Shown here: positions 47,501 to 61,671 of the stretch, piece by piece
Layout of the letters: every line of letters begins with the position of its first letter
Numbering within the stretch: position 1 is the first letter of the stretch
Assembly: GCF_040183065.1 (NCBI RefSeq)
Contig: NC_091117.1
Span: 96,870,001 to 96,934,000 of the forward strand
Direction of reading: 5' to 3'
Length of the DNA stretch: 64,000 nucleotides
From: Periplaneta americana
Lineage: Eukaryota > Arthropoda > Insecta > Blattodea > Blattidae
Position numbers and translations under genes: made by a program
The notes under the pieces: model-generated
The model's input: the letters and a program-made list of their open reading frames with translations, nothing else
Told to the model about the DNA's origin: nothing
Database searches by the model: none

Positions 47501-50500
47501 AATTACACACGACACCATCACAATTCTTCCCTTTATATCCACACAACTCAAATGGGCTGACAAGACGCCAGAACCCAACTTTGAGTGCACACAATTCTGT
47601 GTGACTTAAATTGTGGCTTTCTGTTAACGTACCTACAGTAACGAATATATTTTTCCCTTGAAATTATTCAAGCCTGCTTCACAGGGAGTTTCTACCTGAA
47701 AGTCGGATTTGCATAATATATTCGTTACTGGAGGTACATTAACAGAAAGCCACAATTTAAGTCACACAGAATTGTGTGCACTCAAAGTTGGGTTCTGCCG
47801 TCTTGTCAGCCCTTTTGAGTTGTGTGGATATAAAGGGAAGAATTGTGACGGTGTCGTGTATAGTTCCTAGGTTAGCTCAGTCGGTAGAGCATTCGTGCGC
47901 TAAGTGAAGGGTCCTGGGATCGATATCTGGTTATGAGTTAGAAATTTTCATGCAATAGTGGCATAAATCTTCCAACCTTTAGAGGTTAAGGTTTTGTTCC
48001 ACTTTCTTATTCAATAAGTAAAATATCTTGCTACTAAACTAGTTTTACTATATATTTCTTTGTTATTCTGCATTATCCCGTATTTTCTCTTATCCGAACC
48101 CTTCCAGATTCAGTTTAGGTCCCATAGTCGAGACTACTGTATTAGGAGGTCTGGAAATCATACACCAGGAACAGACCTGTACATTCTTTCCGGGGTTATT
48201 CCTGATCAGCTGTTCGGCAATGTCGTCACACGCTGCTGAGTTTTGCTTCGAACTGGTGATTTGAGCGTCATTCTCCCAGTCTCTGTTGGCTATGTATGCG
48301 TAGGTGCCAGCGGGGGAGGCGTGGGTGATCCGGGTGGTCGTCACCACACCCGTCGCTTTGCCGACGTCCTGAAACACAAACACATGCTCCTTCACTAATG
48401 AAAGTGGTCGAACATATATGAGGGTAGACAATAATACCATCATACCTCGTACCTTATCATGACAACCTTCATACTGGTGGCCACGTGAATAGCAACTCAG
48501 ATTATTTAGGCACACCAGTAGTTCAGTCGGTTGACGGTTTCTTGTCAAAGACACAGGATTGCGATTACCGATCTCCAGTAGTTCCTATATGAATTGTTAA
48601 TTCCAGAAACTCCATAAGTCACATGTTTTCTCAAATTCAGTTTTTCATGATTCTAATATTTATACTTAAGCCTTTCAAGTGGTGCAGAAACCCCACACGT
48701 CCAGTGCCCAGTGTATATTTCACTGCGATAGTAAGTTACAGTGAATTAAAGAAACATCACAAGTCCAGGACATTTAGAATTTCTTAGAAAGCAAAAAATG
48801 TTTCAGTTTGATTTTCCTTGTTTTTTTGAAGAGGAGGCAATATGCAAGTATGTATGTATCCAATGCCTACCCACTTCACTTTATGTGATTCGGGTTCCGC
48901 ATATTGCGGATAGATGGCAGGACTGTGACCCAATTTTCTAGTTGTACACCACTTCAGCGGGCCATGGGCCACACTGTACATGATGTGTATCTGTGGAGAG
49001 TTATGTCGCGTACTAGGGTGAGTGTATGTGTAAGTGTAATGTCTGGAGGAAGGGAAACCCGGTGCCAGCATGTAGCCTACGCTTGTCGAATAGCACCAAG
49101 GGAGCCGCCAGGCTTAACGTCCCTGTCCGACGGACGAACCACTATAAACAGTGACATATGCCTTCTCTTCATATGCACTGCGGAGAGATTTGAGATTTAA
49201 CCCAGGAATGTTGGTGCACAATCTAGTGATTAGATGTTGTGCACCACCATCTCTCCTAGTCCCGAGTTAGAAATTTTACATGACTCCGCCGGGAATCGAA
49301 CCCGGGTCGGCTAGTCGGAAGGCAGACATGCTACCACAGAGCTAACTCGGCGGACAGAGACGGCGATTTAAGGGATATACTACTGGAACTAAATGATAGC
49401 TATGAGCAGTATGGAATGAAGATAAGATAAGTGCTAACAAGACGAAGATCATGGTAATCGGAAGGAAAATAAAGAAGATAAATATGCGAATTGTAAATGA
49501 GCAAGTGGACAGCTTCAAATACTTGGGTGTACTATAAGCAGTAACATGAGCTGCTGCCAGGAAGTCAGAAGGAGGATAGCAATGGCAAAGAAAGCTTTTA
49601 ATAGAAAAAGGAGTATCTTCTGCGGGCCTATGGAAAAAACTAAGGAAAAGACTAGTGAAGTGCTTGTATGGGGTATTGCATTGTTTGGGGAGAAACATGG
49701 ACATTAGGACGAAGTGAAGAGAAGCGACTTGAAGTATTTCAAATCTGGATATTGAGAAGAATGAAGCGTGTGAAACGGACAGACAGAATAAAAAATGAAA
49801 TTGTGTTGGAAAAAGTGGTTGAAAAAGGAACGATGCTGAAACTCATCAGGAAGAGAAAAAGGAATTGGTTGGGTAACTGGCTGAAAAGAAATTTTACACG
49901 AAAGATGCGCTTGAAGGAATGATAAACGGGAGAAGAGTTCGGAGCAGAAGAAGATATCAGATTATATGCAATATTAAGACAGTACATGAATCATATGTGA
50001 GACTAAGAGGAAAGCAGAAAATAGGAATGAGGAGAATGCTGGGTTTGCAGTGAAAGACCTATCCTTAAGCAGAGAACTATGAATGAAAAAGAATTTGGGG
50101 ATTTAAATATACTATTTATATACTATACTAGATAATTTTGCATCTTTGTGTTTTTTTAATTGCTTGGCTTAAATATGCATTTAAAGTTATTTACAATATA
50201 AAAAATTGCCTCTCTACTTCTTCTTCACCTAAAAATTGTTAAAAAAAGATTGTTACCAGTAATGAATTGCCATGAATCCCACATGTCCAGAAAATTGATA
50301 TTTTTTGTTTACAGGAAACACTAAAGGAAAGAAAATAAAGTTCGTGTAGTGAAACACTAGATTTTATTATTATGCATCAGTAAAAAAAAATGCAATTTCA
50401 AACTATGGAACGTTTTTGTAGATAACCAGTTTTTTGTGCCTCCTGAAAAATTTACTCAAATGGACATGTGGGGTTTCTGCAATTCATGATTCATATGAGA

Positions 50501-53500
50501 TCATTAATGAGCAAAGCTGCATTTCGATTCACCCATCATTCGCACTTCACGGTAGCTTTTTGTAGTAATTTTGATCAACTCATGCTCGGATGAAAACCTT
50601 AGAACTCGTGAAAAGAACATCGCTAGAGAGAGTTCGGAGTTTAGATAATAGCCTTGGGTAGCCTATATAGGCGTCTTCTTAGCGGATGTTTCCCCTTTTT
50701 GTAATATGGCTAAAATAAGTTATTCACGTATTTCCTAAGATATATAAAATAACGATACTAAAAATATTTCATTTATTCGATTGTTGTAAATACAAATAAA
50801 TTAATACAGGCCTACAAGCAATATAAAGTGTTTTTGTACTCCAGCATTATAACACAGTCTTTTGTGCACGATCGTGTGTGTTTTTTTTTTTTTTTTTTTT
50901 ACAGCTTGTTAGGCCTTGAAAGTTAGAATTCTCACACAGAAACTTGTTCTTCATAACATAAAACTATACTGAAATAGATCCATTACAGTGTACTTATTGC
51001 TATTTAAGTTACCATTACAGTATAGTTTTGCGCGTGATTTAGAGAACATTTATTCAAAACAGAAAGCCATCTTTGTGTCTAGTCCGTACGTGCATAAGTT
51101 TTGTCACTAGAACGCTGCAATATGATTAGAGCAGAAGTTACAGAAAATGTTCATAGGCTTCTTTGCACTCGCTAATCTCGAATTTCGCCATCTGTGAACA
51201 ATAATAATATAAGCAAGCTAATTTTTTTCTGACAAAGCAGGATATTTCATTTTATTATAGTGACAGGTCTTAGAAACATCGACAGTGTGTAGAGTGCATT
51301 GTATTTTAGAACAGCTTAGCTGCAAGAAAATTACTAATTTTGAATTAGTTTTATCAACACGCCTAACGAAAAATGTGCTAGAAGTGCACTGCTTAAGCAG
51401 TGGGTTGGAGGACACGCAACTTAACAACTGATAGTATCTTAATATTTTTATGTAGGCCTATAACAGAAAAGCCATTGATAATAGTAAATTGCTTTTCTTT
51501 TCGCACATTTTGTTATTTTAGTGCATATACGTATCGTGATTTTTAAGTGCATAGTGCATGTATATTTTGCCGCTTTTAGTGCATATGAATCTGCCCCCTA
51601 CTTATGAAAGACCCTTTACTTAGTGAATGAGGAGATGAGAAAAATGTTACAGAGAGAAGGAATCTGGACATGTAATATGCGGTATTACCTGTGACCATTG
51701 AAGAATTGACGTGACTTGATTGGAAACGTTTTTCATACCAGCACAATCGTTTACTTTCACCCTGGCTGTCACTCCTATTGTTCCCATATTAGCTTTAACA
51801 CCGCCTAAGTAAGCTGTTGCACTGCATGCTGAATCCGCCACTTGTCTGTCCACACAGTAAGTCTGCGGAATAAATTTCAAGACCAGAACATGTTATTGTG
51901 CACATGATCACTGTAACATAAGTATATTTCAATACTCAGTTTGTGGGAATCATTATATTTGGATAATAATCTTGTAATAATGATTTGTTTCCAAGAATTT
52001 TTCTTCGTTAATTGCCTTTGAATAAGTTTCAATTAAGAGGACACTTCCCTAAAAATAACAACTTCTTTCCTAATCATTTTTCAACCAAATTTTGAGAGCA
52101 TTTTTACTATGTAAAGGGCTAATTAAGTCCAAATTTTGAACTCCCAAATGATTTTGGCTTTTGGTTTTAATTTTTTATAAATATTTTCAAACCCAAGGTT
52201 TTTACTAGAAGATCTCAATTTTTAAGTTTCTTGGTTATATTCACAAGACATAGAGAAACATTACTACGAAATTCATTTTATGAAATGTCTCATTTATTCC
52301 CTTATTTTTTTAAATTTTGAATATGTTATTTTTTCTTTAATCCATGGAAAAAAAAAATTAATAAAATAAACTAGCAGAATTTCTCACAAAATAAATGCCT
52401 AGAAACATGCAGCTACCTCATAAATACTTGCAGTAAAAATTTAATTCAGTTTTATTAATGTTTGAATAAAAAAGTTAGTGTTGAATCAAGAAAAATAAAC
52501 TTACGGAAAAACAGATTTGAAAGTAAAATGAATATTTATGTAACACATAACTATTAAAATTCTCCTCCGCTACATTCATCTAGTAGCTACTAGATTTGTA
52601 ATCACAAATTTGTAAAAAAAATTCTTTGATGAAAAAATAATTTTGACAGCTCTTTAAATGTCACGCCCCCTTATAGCCTTAATTTAAAACCATTTGAAGA
52701 GTCCACTGCAACAATGATGGATGTCCCTTCCTTGCCGAAAATGAACCGAGACTGTCAATGCATAGCTTAAGATATATAGAATGTACATAGAGAGTTACTC
52801 GTATATGGCATTAACACTGATAGTCATTATCCAGTAATGATCGGAAAATCTCAGTTAAGCTTTGAGCGCTAAGCATTTCAAACTTTCAATTGCTTCTCCT
52901 GAAAAATGTATTCCAAATGACATCCATCATTCTTGCAGTGGACTCTTAATTTTTAAACATATTTGTAATCAGAATTGAACGAGATCCATTTCGGATATGA
53001 AAAATGTACATTCTAAATACGTAAGTGAAATAGGCAAACATTTTTTTTGGAAAATTTTCATGATTTTCAGTCGAGTCTCCCCTTCAGTGAATAAATCTGG
53101 CCCCTAGGTTTGGACCACCTTGTTGTTAGTTTGTATTCGAGAAAAACATTGGCTGTTTGACCTTCTCTCTTGCTACGTCTATGGCTCAAAGCGCTAACGC
53201 ACAGGTCTTCCATCCCCGGCCAGATCGTAATGGAATTTGTGGCGGACAAGGCAGACGTTGCAGAGGCTTTTCTCGGGATATTCACGCTTCCATTTATCAT
53301 TGCACAAACACTCTTCACCTCCCTCTCATTTCATCTATCATCGGCAATAGCAAATTGTGACCGGGGTGAAGTCCTGGGCCTTACGATGCACATACAGTCG
53401 GACACTAAAGTCTACATACACCCGAAAAATAACACTTAAATTCAAAATCAATAAAGAAAATATTATGTATTCACTTTCTGTGACATAAACAGACATTTTA

Positions 53501-56500
53501 GGAAATGAAAAACAACATATATGCTGCATTATTAATAACAATTCCATATAATAACATCTTAAGCACACAAAAGAAAAACCGTTCAGGTACAAAAGTCAAC
53601 ATACATTTTGATTATTTTTACTTTCAGGCACCATTTAATATTTTGTATTTCCACTTTTTGCTTCTATCACAGCTTCCAAACGTCGAGGCATAGATTCCAC
53701 CAATTTTTTTGTGTCCGTTGATGTAAATTCATTCCACTCTTTCACTAAGGCAGCTTTCAAATCCTTCTTGCTTTTTCTTTTGTATTTTTTTATCCTCTGT
53801 TTTAGTTTCCCCCAAAGATGTTCAATTGGGTTGATGTCTGGTGACTGGGGAGGCGAATGCAACTGTTTTGGTACATTGTAAATTAGCCATTCTTTTACGA
53901 CAATGGCCGTATGCTTGGGGTCATTGTCTTGCTGAAACACCCAGTCTGTTCCTAGTCCCAGTTTCTCAACAGATTGTTTCAAATTCTCCTTTAATATGGT
54001 GAGATACTTCCATTTAACCATAATATCCTCAATAAATACTAAATTCCCAACCCCAGCTCCAGACATGCAACCCCATACAAGAATATTTCCACCACCATGC
54101 TTCACTGATGGGACAAGATTTTTTCTTTTTCAAACTTTCATTCCTTTTTCGCCACAGCTTTTGCTTTCCATCATACTGAAAGATGTTGAATTTACTCTTA
54201 TCCGTGAAGAACACTGTATTCCAGTTTGGATGCAGAGTTGCAAATTCTAGGCGTTTCTGTTCATTTACCATGCTTATGAATAGTTTTTTCCTTGCTGTTC
54301 TACTTTGGAACTCATGCTTTTTCAGAAGTCTTCGTACTGTGATGGGATGAACAATATTTCCAATAGCATTTGCGACATCTACCGCCAACTCCGTAGCTGT
54401 AATTTTGGGATCTGAATTCACTTTTCTAGTGATGTGTCGTTGCTCCCTGTTAGATAATTTTGTTGGTCTTCCACATCTGGCTTTGTTTTCTACACTTCCT
54501 CGATCATTGTAGTTCCTTATTACGGTTTGGACACTTGCATGGCTCCTTCTAACAATTTCCCCAATTTTACGCAGTGGAAAACTATTTTTATTGAGTTCAA
54601 TTATATTTTTTTCTCACTTCCACTGGTATTTCAGTTCTTTTTGGATCCATGATACGCGATCAAATTATGTATTGTAATACACATCTACTGTATCAACAAA
54701 CTGCACCAATTTTACTGTGTTCACTGCAACGTCTCTCCTACAACTGACGAAAGAATCGAAGTGTATGTTGACTTCTGTACTTCAGTAAACACAAACAGTT
54801 GCATCTATCAAGCTTGTAGTGCAAGATACTGATCTGAATACCTTGGTTTTTGTTGTTATGGAAGTGAACGCAGATATAGAGTTTCACGTTAACATCTGTG
54901 CATTCAGAGTTGTACAAGATATGCTAAAAATGGGGGTGTATGTAGACTTTAGTGTCCGACTGTATATAAGAAGGTACTGGGTCTGCGAGTCCTGGGGCTT
55001 ATCAGGTACCTCTCTGAGGATAAAAAATAGGACCCGGCTCAGGACGGAGACAGAATGGCCCATTTGTCCGCCAGATTAGCGAATGCCGGCCAAGCCACTT
55101 GTCGGATTTGGAAAAGCATTGCAAAAATAGGGCGCACAATGGGTGAAAGCGAGCATAAGTGCGAGGATCTGATCCTTGACAAGTCAGGCCAATATCCTGC
55201 CTTCATTAAGTTCGAACCACTTGCAGGTTTCAACTAAACACTGAAACAATTTGTGTTTCATTATTTATTAAATAGAGACTTGGCATCAGTGTAAATTTGA
55301 AGCAATTCATTGCTAGTTGTTTATATAATATTATACACTGGAACTACTAAGATATAGGAATGTGTTATTTAAGAATTGCTGTTTCACAGTTCACTAGTAA
55401 CAATATTACTACGGCATAGCCTCATGGATTGAATATTTCAGTAGAATTCATGCTTTAAACACTGAAACTTATGAGCACGGACAGTACTTTGTCCCACGAG
55501 GCTACAAGATTAAGTATTAGCCTACTGGAGTTAAAGTGGATGATACGTGGTCATTTAAAAAGCAAAGTACTTGACTGACTGCTCACGCGACTCTTGTTTG
55601 GTAAAGTTGGGCAGAACAAAACTGGACCATTTTAAAAATGATATCCATATTTACAATTTAAATATTTACACTAGAATACGCCGTTTTTACGATTTACACT
55701 ACCATAAAGAATGTAGGCCTACATTGATCAAACATTATTTACACTATTATGTACAGTGATGTGTATTGTAATGCAAGGTATTTTATTTCATATTACTATA
55801 TTGTAAATTGTGTACAACAGTGTAAATAATGCTTGATCATTGTAAGGATACATTCTTTATAATAGTGGAAATAGTAAAATAGCGTATTCTAGTATGCATA
55901 GTGTAAAGGGGCTGCCAGACAGACTACTTTTAAAAGCAGATTGTCAGAAAGTCTGCTTTTCATCTATAGAATATGATCTTTCTTCAAGTGTAACTTTTGT
56001 AGAATATGTGTGTTCTACTTGTAAAAATCGGACCGATTATTCGCCTTGTGCTAACAGCACACCGAACTCAAACTTTCCTATCATAAAGAGAGATTTCTTG
56101 TACACAATGTGGATTTTCATAACACCAATAGGAAGTGTTTTGATTGTTTACACGACCAGGTGGAAACATGCCCAGTCTGAACATAACACGAGCTGTGGGT
56201 CGAATAAACCTTCAGTCACTGTTGAAAAAACCACACATTTTATCTACTCTTCTTTGTTCTTAAATAGAGCATTTTAATTTATTGTGAGGTTAAATATCGT
56301 ATAAGTACAGTATAACGGTAGAACAAATGAAATCAGAAACATTACAGTGACCGAACTTAATCGTGTCAATCAGAATGTGTTTACCCGATACAACGTCTGT
56401 TTAGCTGAGGGAGGACGACATTTCCAGCATCTTTCATAAGATACGATTTTATGCACGTTTCAAATAGCGGGGTTTAACGTACGAGTGCGGCCAGCTGCGT

Positions 56501-59500
56501 CATGCCGAAAACCAGAACACCGCGCCAGCGCAAAGTGTGTACGGTAATTTAGAGTCTAGCCGGCCAAAAATCATTTGTCGAAAACTAATCGCTCATTTTT
56601 TTCATAAAATTTGATATGTACCTTCAATTGTTGAAATGGATAAGTTTTTAATAATGAAAATGAAAATAGTAATTAATTTTACTGAAAATAAAGTTAGTAA
56701 TATTGTAAACAATTTTTCGATTCGAGTGAAAAAATTAATTAATGTTCATAATGTGGAATGCGCTTAAAATTGAAAGAGTAAGACGAAGGAATATTGCTAC
56801 ATATCTTACTCGTTCAGACGTCAGCTGCATCCCCATCAGAATCTATATCCTCGCTGCTAGTCTCTCCTTCTCTCCTTCGGCAGCACCGAGTAATGGAGGC
56901 TCGGAGAGAACTGCAGCACTAGACTGCTATTGAAATCGACCGCGATTTTCTCTTCTTAATTTATTTAAGCTGGTGATGTAAGGGTCCAAATAAATAAGTA
57001 CTCTGAGTAAAAGATTGGTATTTGTGTCTTTCTTAATGTTTTTCTTGCAAAGACTTCTCTGAAAAGTCTAATACATTTGTTCCCGGTTTCCTGGGCTTCC
57101 TCAGATAGTTTACCAGTAGGTATAATAGTGTCCTGTGATCTTCTGTCCATGGGACAAGGGTTTGTGAGGTTGTAGGCATATAATACTATTTGTGCAAGTA
57201 TAAATACAATTCCCTTGTCTCCCATGCATACATGCCAAATGCCAGTTTATCAATATTGCAAACTTGTAAGAAAATATTTCTAATACTATATGTGTAGACG
57301 ATTTATTAGATTTCCATCTATTCCCGTAATATATGCGGAAATAGAAACCTCCCTCAAAAATCTTATTGCGGTATTTCCATAGTTTTTATTGCGACTGCTT
57401 TGTTTTATCATGTCAACAAGTAGTCACCTTTCCTGCCTGAACCTATTATATCTTCAATGTTTCGCACTAAATAATACGGTGGATCTAAATTAACTCTTAC
57501 AAGATTTTGCTTTTTCCTTAATTTTTATATTGATTAGAGGTCAACTGTAAATCACTAATCAAATGGAGATCCTTATTAGGTGACATTGTTGGTCGTTCGT
57601 GCAAAACCAATTTTCACAAGATTTTTGTCGCACATTGAAGTGATAGGGCCTACAAGTGAAAGCTCTCCTACAATATTGGCCGTATCTCTTTTCCTACAAG
57701 CTCTGAAACTGATCTGGGCATCATAAAGTTTTCCATCTGGCGACCTTTCTTGATAAAGTGCACTATTTTTTCTACGTTTTGATCTTTCGCTCAGTTCTCC
57801 GAAAAGTTTATGTGAACGTCCTTAAATGCTTGTACTAGCAGATTCAAATTGGAATTGTTTCGGAAAAGTATTATATATTTCATTCTCAGATTTTGCATCT
57901 TGGTTCAAATATAGCGTATTCTATTTTATTTTTGTCGTTTATGCTATATTTTTCCCGGCCGTAATCGAATTTTCGAGCATAGAAATCTAATTCATTTCTT
58001 TATTGACTGTAAAATGTCTTCAGAGTAATCTTTGAGACCAAAATGTTCAATTACATATTTGAGAATTTCACTTTTCCTTCGCTCTTACTCCACACCGGAA
58101 ACAGCTCTCAGGGTTTCGGAGCGCATGGTGTCTGAAAATTATTAATAGTAATTATTATTAATAATGCTCCTTGTTGCAGAAAAAAATCACGACATTTTGC
58201 TCATAAAATCATAATGAATATCTGCACAAAATTTTATTGAGGTGGTAGAGGGCTACACCTTTTAAAATTCAACTCAAAATAATGAAATAAGGTAGAACTT
58301 CGACTCTCTGCACATGTTTATTCAGACACTTTTTCTAGACAATAAGATCATTTTAGCAAAAGAATTAGTTTATTTGTAAGTGTATAATATATCCACTCTG
58401 TATATTAGAGAAAAATATTATATTAACTTCCTCACTTTGCATCATCCAAATATAAACAGCGCGCCTGCCTCTGCAGCGTAAAAGATCTTATCGGAGACAT
58501 GCAACTTTCGCTCTGTTGTGAGAGTCTCTTAGCAGATGTTAGCATCTGTCTACACTTGGAGATTATACTTTGGAGTGTTATAAACTCGTCTATATAAGAA
58601 TTTAACATTAAAGAGAGGGGTGTGAAAAATGATTTTTGGCCGGCTAGTGGTTGAAATTACACACTGCAGCGGTCAGTACGCATAAGAGAAGTCCTGTAGG
58701 TCAGGTATGCTCAAAATTGTAAAAGCGCCGATTACACGGATGATGCTGCACTGCATAACACACACAGTGTGCGGACTGGGCTCCGCAACTACATTACATT
58801 GTACTGTACATCGCAGCACCGCCATGCCAGTGGTATAGTTCTTACACAATTACAAATACGGATAATAAACTGAATTTGAAAAAGGAAAGAGTATACACTG
58901 TAATATTCAGTTATTACGTTATTTATTATACAGTATTTAATATAGTTATGATATTATTATATCATAGATAATGTTATTTTCATATTGCACCATACATCGC
59001 GGTCTATTCAACATGTGCATTCTTTCCTGCAAGTAATCGGAAATCTATTTCCAACGAATTTACTGCAATGCGCAGTTAGCTCAAAAATGTTCATCTGTTA
59101 ATCGGGATCTATTTGGATTTAGCAATCTGCATTCTCGAAAATAATTGCTCGCACACATATGTCGAGGCGAAGGTAGTTAATAGGTGGCAGCGAATAAGCT
59201 CATCGTTTTGTTCATTTTTTAAAATAATTCTATGTTTGTCAAGATATATCCTATGAATTTAGTTCTGAATTCTAAGTTACACTGTAGATCAATTAACTCG
59301 TCCTGGAACTGCACTCTCACGGACTGTACTAAATTTACTATGAAAGAATTAACAAAAAGATTAATATCACTCTCCATACGTTCAAAATCACTAAATCTAT
59401 ATTCTGTGAATTCACATTTGAACTGTTCCAGTAGGCTACAGAGATATAATTAACTATATTTTGATCAGGCACCATACATCTCTTTACAAGTTCACCACCG

Positions 59501-59693
59501 TGAAGGGTTTTAGTGCCTTAGCTAATTCCCAACACACTACATAACTTGCTCCTAAACACAGACTCTGAATTGTTCAACTCTCTTCAGTGTTTGACCTTTC
59601 TCTAAGTGTTCTCAATTCTTGAAGCTGTAGTGCATGTTGCACCCCTGAAAAATTATTTTATCACATGTATTTCTGCTGGAATAAAATCAATAC

Positions 59694-59739
<46 letters not shown>

Positions 59740-61581
59740 GGCTTAATAAAATAATAATAGGCTTAATAATAACAATAACAACAACGTTGGTATATGAATA
59801 CATATTAAAGAAAACAGCTTCCCTGTTACTTCGGCATGTTCTGTGTGGCAGAGCCTACCGGGTATAATGTCGTTTTATGTTGCTCAGTAGTATTCCTATG
59901 TACTTTAAAACATAGTAAACACTTTACGTTTTCACCGAACGCACAACAAAAATAGTCTTCCTCCGAAACTGTACGGAATGATCGTTTGCTTACAGAAGGT
60001 TTTGACTATGTCATTGTCCCGCACTGTTCGTACGTTACTAAGTACTTGAACTGCCTTCCGCAGTCATCCGTCGAGCTTCGAACGAGGAACAGCAAGCTCT
60101 ACATTCGAAGGTTGTGATTACAGAACGTAATCGGGAGTCAGAGAATGAGCATACCTGCTGTAGGTGATCACGCTAAGGTTTGCTAAGGTTGTCAGCAAGC
60201 TAAACTTGACAAGCCCACTTCACGCGCTGCCAACCGACGATCGTGGAATACTATAACATGAGTATTGAATGGAGATCAGACAGAATGATGTTGATGCCTT
60301 ACATGGGGAAACGGGAGAACCCGAGAAAAATACCAACTGCGACCTTGTCCGCCATAAATGTCACTGTGAATTTTTACTGAACAAACTCTGCCCTGATAGG
60401 GAGTGGAACCCGGTCGGCCTGCGCGACAGGCTGATGGTGGTAATCGTAGTGGAATATTTAAAGAGCGCATTAGCATTCTTGGCATACATGCGTCCTTATA
60501 TGCACTTTCCTTACAAACAGGCTGATGATCTACACCAGTTAGCCATAGCAGGAGTTTGATTGGATCTCCCAAATACCACTTCAAGCAGCGTGAACAGACA
60601 ACCTTTAGTTTGGCTTACCTCGACTTTTTCGTGCGCCAGCCAGATCAGGGACAGAACCATGCACTTGTCCGTGAATCCGATGCTCGGCCATCCTGCCTAA
60701 GCTCCGACAGGGTCAGGTCCCATCCCCAGGCAAATGCCTGCAAGCCTCAAAGCCCGAAGCCCCAAGCCCTTTCTATAAGCATCGGAGACCCCTACGACTC
60801 CCAAGACTTCACCCCAACCTATCTTTAACTATTATAAATAGGGGCGGATGTTGATTGAAAGTCATATTCTTATTTTTCACACTAGGATGATGCCTACTAA
60901 TATAGAAATCCTTCCTATGTTAATATTAACGTAAAAAGTAATGTTTATATTGCATTTTTTTTGCATTTTTTGACGTTATTGAACTAATATGTCATTTTTA
61001 TATTTTTTCGGCATTTTTGGTCATTTTTAATACTTCGAAGAACTTTTAGATCATTTGCAATGCATTTTACTTTCTTCTTTACCGATAGGTCTCTTAAATC
61101 ATTTTCTAACCAAATAGGTCAGTAGTAATTACCTACTCAATAAGCGAATAACAGTGAAGTTTGAGTTTTATAGTTTGGAACAGACTCTAAAGTCCATCCC
61201 TAATTCTACTGAAGGCTTCACTTCACACAATGGAAGTAATATAAAATGCTTGACAACAGCTTAGTTTAAGTGAGGGCTTTGACCGCTACTATTCTTTTGT
61301 AGGCACGAGGGTGTCTTTAGAATTTGTGTTTGGAAGGGGGAAACTTTCACCATGTCCTGGACAGGACGTTGTGTCCTCACCATGGTTCGGAAGGGATATC
61401 TACTGTAGTAGACAGTATTTTAACACAAAGATTGCAAGAATGCACGCTGCGTTTACCCTTAAAAACTTCATTTTGTCGCATGTTCTTTTCCTTTATCTTA
61501 GCGAAATTCCAGGAAGTTGCCTCCTCTCTCCAAGATTTGTAGGGCAGTCATTGAAACAAGGTGACTAATTTTTAAGACGTT

Positions 61582-61671
<90 letters not shown>

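Larger units (their letters stand above)
42052..48139. mobile_element. Second pogo/Tigger-like element, diverged, holding nested repeats
   Basis: The left end CAGTAGAGTCTCGATTATCC at 42052 resembles known Tigger termini; the right end (reverse complement from 48139) reads CAGTAGTCTCGACTATGG. TA follows the right end; the left flank is CA. No transposase is readable. The span includes the Penelope-like palindrome and the inverted SINE pair, which together account for most of its 6.1 kb. The pairing of these two ends is tentative. Confidence 0.4.
53165..55240 (+). repeat. 'TGGCTCA' SINE-family copy, split by a Tc1 element
   Basis: The left part (53165-53394) has TATGGCTCAAAGCGCTAACG and GGTCTTCCATCCCCGG, then GGCGGACAAGGCAGACGTTG. 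The right part (54963-55240) continues with the GC-rich 3' section of the family (GGACCCGGCTCAGGACGG). Related copies: 20.7, 23.65, 60.3 and 62.4 kb. Confidence 0.65.

Noticed and set aside
55894-56277. 127-codon open frame
   Set aside because: No motif, family pattern or context supports coding; lies in an ALP intron on the opposite strand.
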